Assembly: GCF_021130785.1 (NCBI RefSeq)
Contig: NC_060212.1
Location: forward strand, 151,556,501-151,620,500
Source: Homalodisca vitripennis
Taxonomy: Eukaryota > Arthropoda > Insecta > Hemiptera > Cicadellidae
Length of the DNA stretch: 64,000 bases
Direction of reading: 5' to 3'
Of the stretch, positions 59,490 through 64,000 are shown piece by piece. The position numbers and the translations under genes are program-made. The notes under the pieces were generated by a model. It was given only the letters and a program-made list of their open reading frames with translations. It searched no databases and was not told the DNA's origin. How positions within the stretch are numbered: position 1 is the first letter of the stretch; each line of letters opens with the position of its first letter.

Positions 59490-61455
59490 TAAATTTCATA
59501 GTAGTATATCATATTACTGAAACTTACCTGTTACACTGCCACGTTGATTTTTCTTCTAACTCTACATGGTTTCATTGTATTTATCACATCACCGATCTGT
59601 TGCTATTTTAAAGATCGAAGTTATTGTAAAATGGTGCATCCAATTGGGAAATAAATAAATAAAGTATAGTTGAAATGAACTGAACTTGACTTATTACTCT
59701 GTTTACCAATTTACCGTTCCATAAAAACATTAAATTCAGACAGTATTATTATTTCACTGCAAATTAATGTCTCTTTACACTCTGTTTTAGAATACCAAAA
59801 TAATTTATTAGATGTCGTACTTGTAATGGAATAGGGTTAGAATAATTAATACATGATAATTTCTATTACGAGGAGGACTAAAATGCATCTGAGAAATTTT
59901 AAATATTTGACATATTGAAAGAAGTTAGATTTGACGACGCTATAAATCAAATTCCTTTCCAGCTTCCGTCGTATCGTGACCCATTTCCGTCTTGGGTTGT
60001 TTGCTTGTTTACCACGGCCATTGGATTCAGAAATTACGTAATGTTATGCATATGAAAACAATACCACGTTCGCCTCGAATATGCTAAACTCGGCTCTATG
60101 TGTTCGCTTGTTTCTCCGGCATGTGTTTAATGCCAAATCCGATGCCATTCATGCCTTTTGCGTTCCCATCTCTACTGGCAGTGGTCGTATTCCCTTTCAA
60201 AGGCCGAATGTATGTAAAGCTGTGTATATGTTTTTATATGTAACAGCGCCCGCTATGATTTATATGATGCAACATAGTATGTATGCATCAGTATGGAATT
60301 TGCCCACAAATTCATCAATACCTGTACCTTGCCCAGATATATGTTGTACCTTCTTGTGATGAAACCTTCTGCACTTAGTCCTAAAAGAACTCTAAACTTG
60401 TTTCCAGAGTCAGGATATTCAGGACAGGAAAAGGATACTTACTGTAGAGTTCCCATGAGGAGGGGAATATCAGACATTACCTCAACCATGTCACCTTGGA
60501 AGGGAACGAGGTTCCAGTCTCTTCCAGTCAACGTGAGTAGACAGTACTTCCTCATGTTTAGACAATCCTAAGAGAGCTTCACTAACTACCAACAGTCAAC
60601 CATAACCTATAGTCAATTCCTTTACCCCAATATCTCGACAAATGCAGTTAGTGATGTGCCGGTCCTGGACATCAATGGGATTTTCCAGATGAAAGTGACA
60701 CATCGGATTTTTCTTCAGTCAGTATAGGTTCGTAAAAAGATGTAAATCACCCTCACCTTCTTAGGAGTAGAACGTAAATATGGAATACAAATATTTAAGT
60801 AAGTTTCTCTAGCTTATTTTCCCCCTCTGCTATCTTTAGGCACATCACATTCTCTAAGGGTATTTTTTTTTTACAGTTAAGAGTTTGTCTTTTTCATAAA
60901 ATTTTACATATATTTTGGAAGCTTTCGAGAATGAATTCTGTACCGTTTAGGTTTATTCATTACGTTTTTTAAATTCAATACTATTTTGAGAATGATTCTT
61001 TCACTATGATATGTAATAGATTTTTTATATAATGATTTATATGAAAAAGACAAAATTTTACTGGGTTTCCTATTCTGAAAAATAGTTTTTAGTTCTGATG
61101 CAGTTTTTAATCTCTTTTCTCCTGTCTTGTACAATAAACAAGAGAAAATATGTTTTGTCAGGGTATAAATATAATGCAGCAGTTACTAACGTCTAATCGG
61201 TTTCAACCAGCTGCTGATGACAGATACTGAGGGAGTTTATGAATCTTGTCTCTTGTCGTGTACTAGAGATAGATTACAATTCTTGTAACATAAAGTGAAT
61301 CGTTATTCCAAATGTCAACAATATTATTACATAGTTCACTTGAATATATACTATGGAAGTTGTTTTATGTTTATTACCAAATATTTTTGCATACAACAAT
61401 GACAATGCTTAAAGGGCAGTAATACTTTGACAGCATTCGATTTTGGATGTTTATA
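59490..61455. other. No gene recognised
   Basis: The stretch 60080-60570 has longer frames than its surroundings on both strands (two overlapping 92-codon frames on plus). On the minus strand there is an open segment ending ...LLMGTL just before a GTAAGT donor consensus at about 60445. I cannot identify a protein from either. Confidence 0.35.
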
Positions 61456-61458
61456 CAT

Positions 61459-61671
61459 GTCAAATAAATTAATATAAATACTGTGGTTTTATTGATTGTA
61501 TTAGCTGCTTTTTGATAAACAAGTTATTTTGATAAAACCAATATTCCCCGTTTTTTATGTAGGCCAATAGACACAAACATAAAATTTAACTACCATGAAT
61601 TATTATGTCAATATGAAATATAATCTAAAGCTACTAACCGTGATATATTACGTTTATGTGATGTGAATTTA
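61459..61671 (+). repeat. Diverged direct repeat, left copy
   Basis: It shares ATACTGTGGTTTTATTGATT, ATATTCCCCGTTTTTTA, CTACCATGAATTATTATGTC and TCTAAAGCTACTAACCG with 61870-62155, in order. Confidence 0.9.
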
Positions 61672-61726
61672 ACAATCAGGACGATTGACTTTGGCTGTAG
61701 ACAAGTATGTCTTATGTTTAAAAGCC

Positions 61727-61759
61727 TGTAGTTTAATTAAATCTAATTAAACTACAAGA
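61727..61759. other. Near-perfect AT-rich palindrome
   Basis: GTAGTTTAATTA and TAATTAAACTAC flank a 4-nt AATC centre, giving a 12-bp stem. It sits between the two copies of the direct repeat. Confidence 0.85.
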
Positions 61760-61869
61760 ATGGGCAAGTAGCAATCGCTACTTTTTCAGACGACACCTTT
61801 AAAGGGAATGACATTGTATTTGGATTTTTCCACTCATTTTTTACGTTGCCAGTGCTCGGAAATATTGTC

Positions 61870-62155
61870 AAATAAATTATTGTAAATACTGTGGTTTTAT
61901 TGATTGTACTAGCTGTTAATTGGTTTCACACGAATCAAAAAATGGATGTTTTCAAATATTTTTCTTCCGTAGAATTACATTGTACGTCTGGTGGTGTAAT
62001 TATTTTGATATGACTGATATTCCCCGTTTTTTAAGTTGGCCAATAAACACAAACAGAAAATTCAACTACCATGAATTATTATGTCAATATGAAAAATAAT
62101 CTAAAGCTACTAACCGAGATATATTACGTTTATTTGCTGTGAATTTAGTAAAGAC
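61870..62155 (+). repeat. Diverged direct repeat, right copy
   Basis: It matches 61459-61671 but carries about 70 bp of extra sequence near 61920-61990. Confidence 0.88.
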
Positions 62156-62354
62156 CGTTTAAAGATTAAGTACACGGGCCTTTCCTTGCGTAATTGTAAA
62201 AATTGTCGGCATTCAATGGTTAAGACATATCACATTTAATTTTAAAATTTTAAAAGACACGAATTTCGAAGTAGAGCCACTGCGTTGGAGATTCAAAAAC
62301 AAAAACTTCCCTCGTGCAAGTCTGTGTCCAATGTTACAAGGTTTTATACTGTTA

Positions 62355-63125
62355 CTAGCGGACCCGGCGCGCTTCGCTGCGCATTTCAATAAGTTTCCCG
62401 CGGCTTCGCACGCAATTTCCCGTTGAAAACAGTACACTATATTCACTTATTCATTTTCTATCACATTCTAAACATTGCTGAGATAATTGATAGTCGTTCC
62501 TTCGTGAGCTTCTTGGGCGCATTATGAAGGTATGTACCACATTCCTGATACTTCTGTCAAAAAAAAAAACAACTAAGGTTGATTTTATAACATTCTTTAT
62601 ATTTGTAGCCAACGTAAGATAGTAATTATGATATCTGCATTGCTCTTCTGATCAAGCATGAGCATGGTTTATATTAAATAAATATTGCAGTTAAAGGTGA
62701 ATTTTTACGTCAAATTTGAATTGTATTATCTGGATAGTAAAGTCTATGTTTAACAGTGATTGCAGAAACAGTTTAAACAAAATTTGTCGTTTCTCTTAAG
62801 CTTACTCTATGCTTTAAAACTATAAGTGTAGTAATTAAATTATATATAAATATATTTTTTGTCGCATTATATATGTTTACAAAGAACAGCTGATTAAAAA
62901 TTTGAAAAGACTCTTTCACTTAATAACATATGTTTGCTGCAATGCATTTCTTACGGGTATTTCTGTAACCAGTGGGGCGGAATCCTGAATCGGGAAAGGG
63001 ATAAAAAGTATCCTATAACCTTCTACAGATCAAGACGAACAAATTAAAAAAAAATTAGGCGAATCCGTCCAGCCGTTTTTGAGTGATGCTGTTACACACG
63101 AACAGTTTCATTTTTATATAATAGA
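62355..63125 (-). mobile_element. Non-autonomous Helitron, family B
   Basis: The minus-strand 5' end is TC at 63125-63124, then TATTATATAAAAATGAAACT, with ACGGCTGGACGGATTCGCC just inside. The 3' end is CCGGGTCCGCTAG at 62355. The flanks fit the A/T target. From ATCCCTTTCCCG (about 63003) to the 3' end it is nearly identical to 58563-59360, except that it lacks the 188 bp corresponding to 58768-58955. No coding capacity. Confidence 0.88.
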
Positions 63126-64000
63126 TTTTCAAACACCTAAAAAAACATCAGATGACTGCCAATATAATTAGGTTAGAAAACATTTTATATGTACCTTGCA
63201 AATTATAAATCCAGTAGATTTCCACAGCATATTGGTTCCACTTAATTTTGATAACGTGTAATAAACTAATATTAAAAGATATCTAAGATCTTCCGACCAG
63301 CTGACGGTGGCTGGAAGTTCTGCGAAGCAGTAGAAAGTTGTGTAAGCAGTTTAAGTTTTGACATGACATCAGAGACTCCTCTGACACTTATATCATTTCA
63401 TTAATTCTTCCATTGTATTTTTGACATTCTGACACTGTGTCAGAACACGTTTAGTTAGGTTGTAGGCAATGAAGTTAAAGGAAGTCAGATATATAAGAAG
63501 AAAAAATAGTTTTTTTGTAATATGAACGGACAGTGAAAATATTGGGAAGTATGTAAAGGTTTGTTTAAGCGCATATAAAGGCAATCTTGCTTAATTCTGT
63601 AATATTTACTTTAAAGCGTTTGATATTAGTTATACTCGTACATGGTGGTTAACCACTCTCACCACAAACTTATAATATTAACTTATTATATTGATCAAGA
63701 CGAGCCCGAGCCGAAAACTAAATGTAACCTTTGTCTTAGTATCTGTGTGTTAAAAAAAATTAAAACACATATTTTTAAAGGTTATCAACTATACTTAATC
63801 GATACAGGCCGATCATAATTTATGTATTATTGAAGAACCACAAAAAGAAAGGGAGTGAGATGATAGATATATTTAATACATTCGATCAGACTACCTTGGT
63901 AAACATTACCACAAAATTAACAAATAACTTTATAAACAATGATATCAGTTAGCTTTCGAAACTTCTAATAAACTTTGCCTTACAATAAAAATAAATTTAA
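63126..64000. other. No gene seen
   Basis: AT-rich to the end of the window, with only one short minus-strand frame (63393-63584) that I cannot assign. Confidence 0.5.

Noticed and set aside
60440..60540. Minus-strand segment with F-x-G-D-x-V-E-V that recalls the KOW motif of mitochondrial ribosomal protein L24
   Set aside because: The following Gly/Lys pattern of KOW domains is absent and no other part of such a protein is found nearby.
1..64000. Bacterial operon, phage or defence system
   Set aside because: No operon structure, ribosome binding sites or long non-transposon frames. The composition and elements are those of an animal nuclear genome.

Overview
The window looks like non-genic DNA from an arthropod nuclear genome, most probably an insect. 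It is strongly AT-rich, has no bacterial-style gene packing, and is full of eukaryotic transposable elements, minisatellites and (TA)n runs. The Helitron termini, mariner remnant, LINEs with an ORF1 esterase domain and a tRNA-derived SINE all fit an insect. A hemipteran is a reasonable guess from the repeat style, but the sequence does not prove it. I find no convincing host protein-coding gene. The only long intact reading frame belongs to a retrotransposon.

Layout. 1-17 kb: a 63-bp minisatellite (4.28-5.49 kb), a Helitron (8.27-8.81 kb), a LINE 3' end (10.86-11.33 kb), a 26-bp minisatellite (13.18-13.73 kb), a tRNA-derived SINE (14.37-14.61 kb) and a LINE 5'-end fragment (16.49-16.71 kb). 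17.6-22.4 kb: a nearly complete but decayed CR1/Jockey-group LINE on the minus strand, with ORF1 (coiled coil plus SGNH esterase) and ORF2 (endonuclease plus reverse transcriptase). 24.4-28.3 kb: a second LINE that appears to be split by about 3 kb of other DNA containing a 5S rRNA-like fragment. 31.7-33.1 kb: two LINE 3' ends lying tail to tail over one (ATT)n run. 35.9-39.6 kb: a mariner fossil between two copies of a diverged direct repeat. 43.3-44.4 kb: a LINE 5' region with ORF1 remnants, then a 257-bp tandem duplication. 45.4-50.8 kb: a large element with long terminal inverted repeats, whose left inverted repeat is interrupted by a 5'-truncated LINE carrying an intact 946-residue ORF2. 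54-64 kb: three Helitrons, two of which share a core and 3' end while one has the 5' end of the other family; a 160-bp tandem array; and a diverged direct repeat.

Relationships. The elements do not form a pathway. The LINE ORF2 proteins supply the endonuclease and reverse transcriptase for target-primed insertion, and would be the likely helpers for the SINE. The Helitrons and the inverted-repeat element are non-autonomous here, because no Rep-helicase or matching transposase is visible. The most informative structures are the nested LINE at 45472-48876, which dates two insertions relative to each other, and the chimeric Helitron at 58563-59486, which records an exchange or read-through of terminal sequences.
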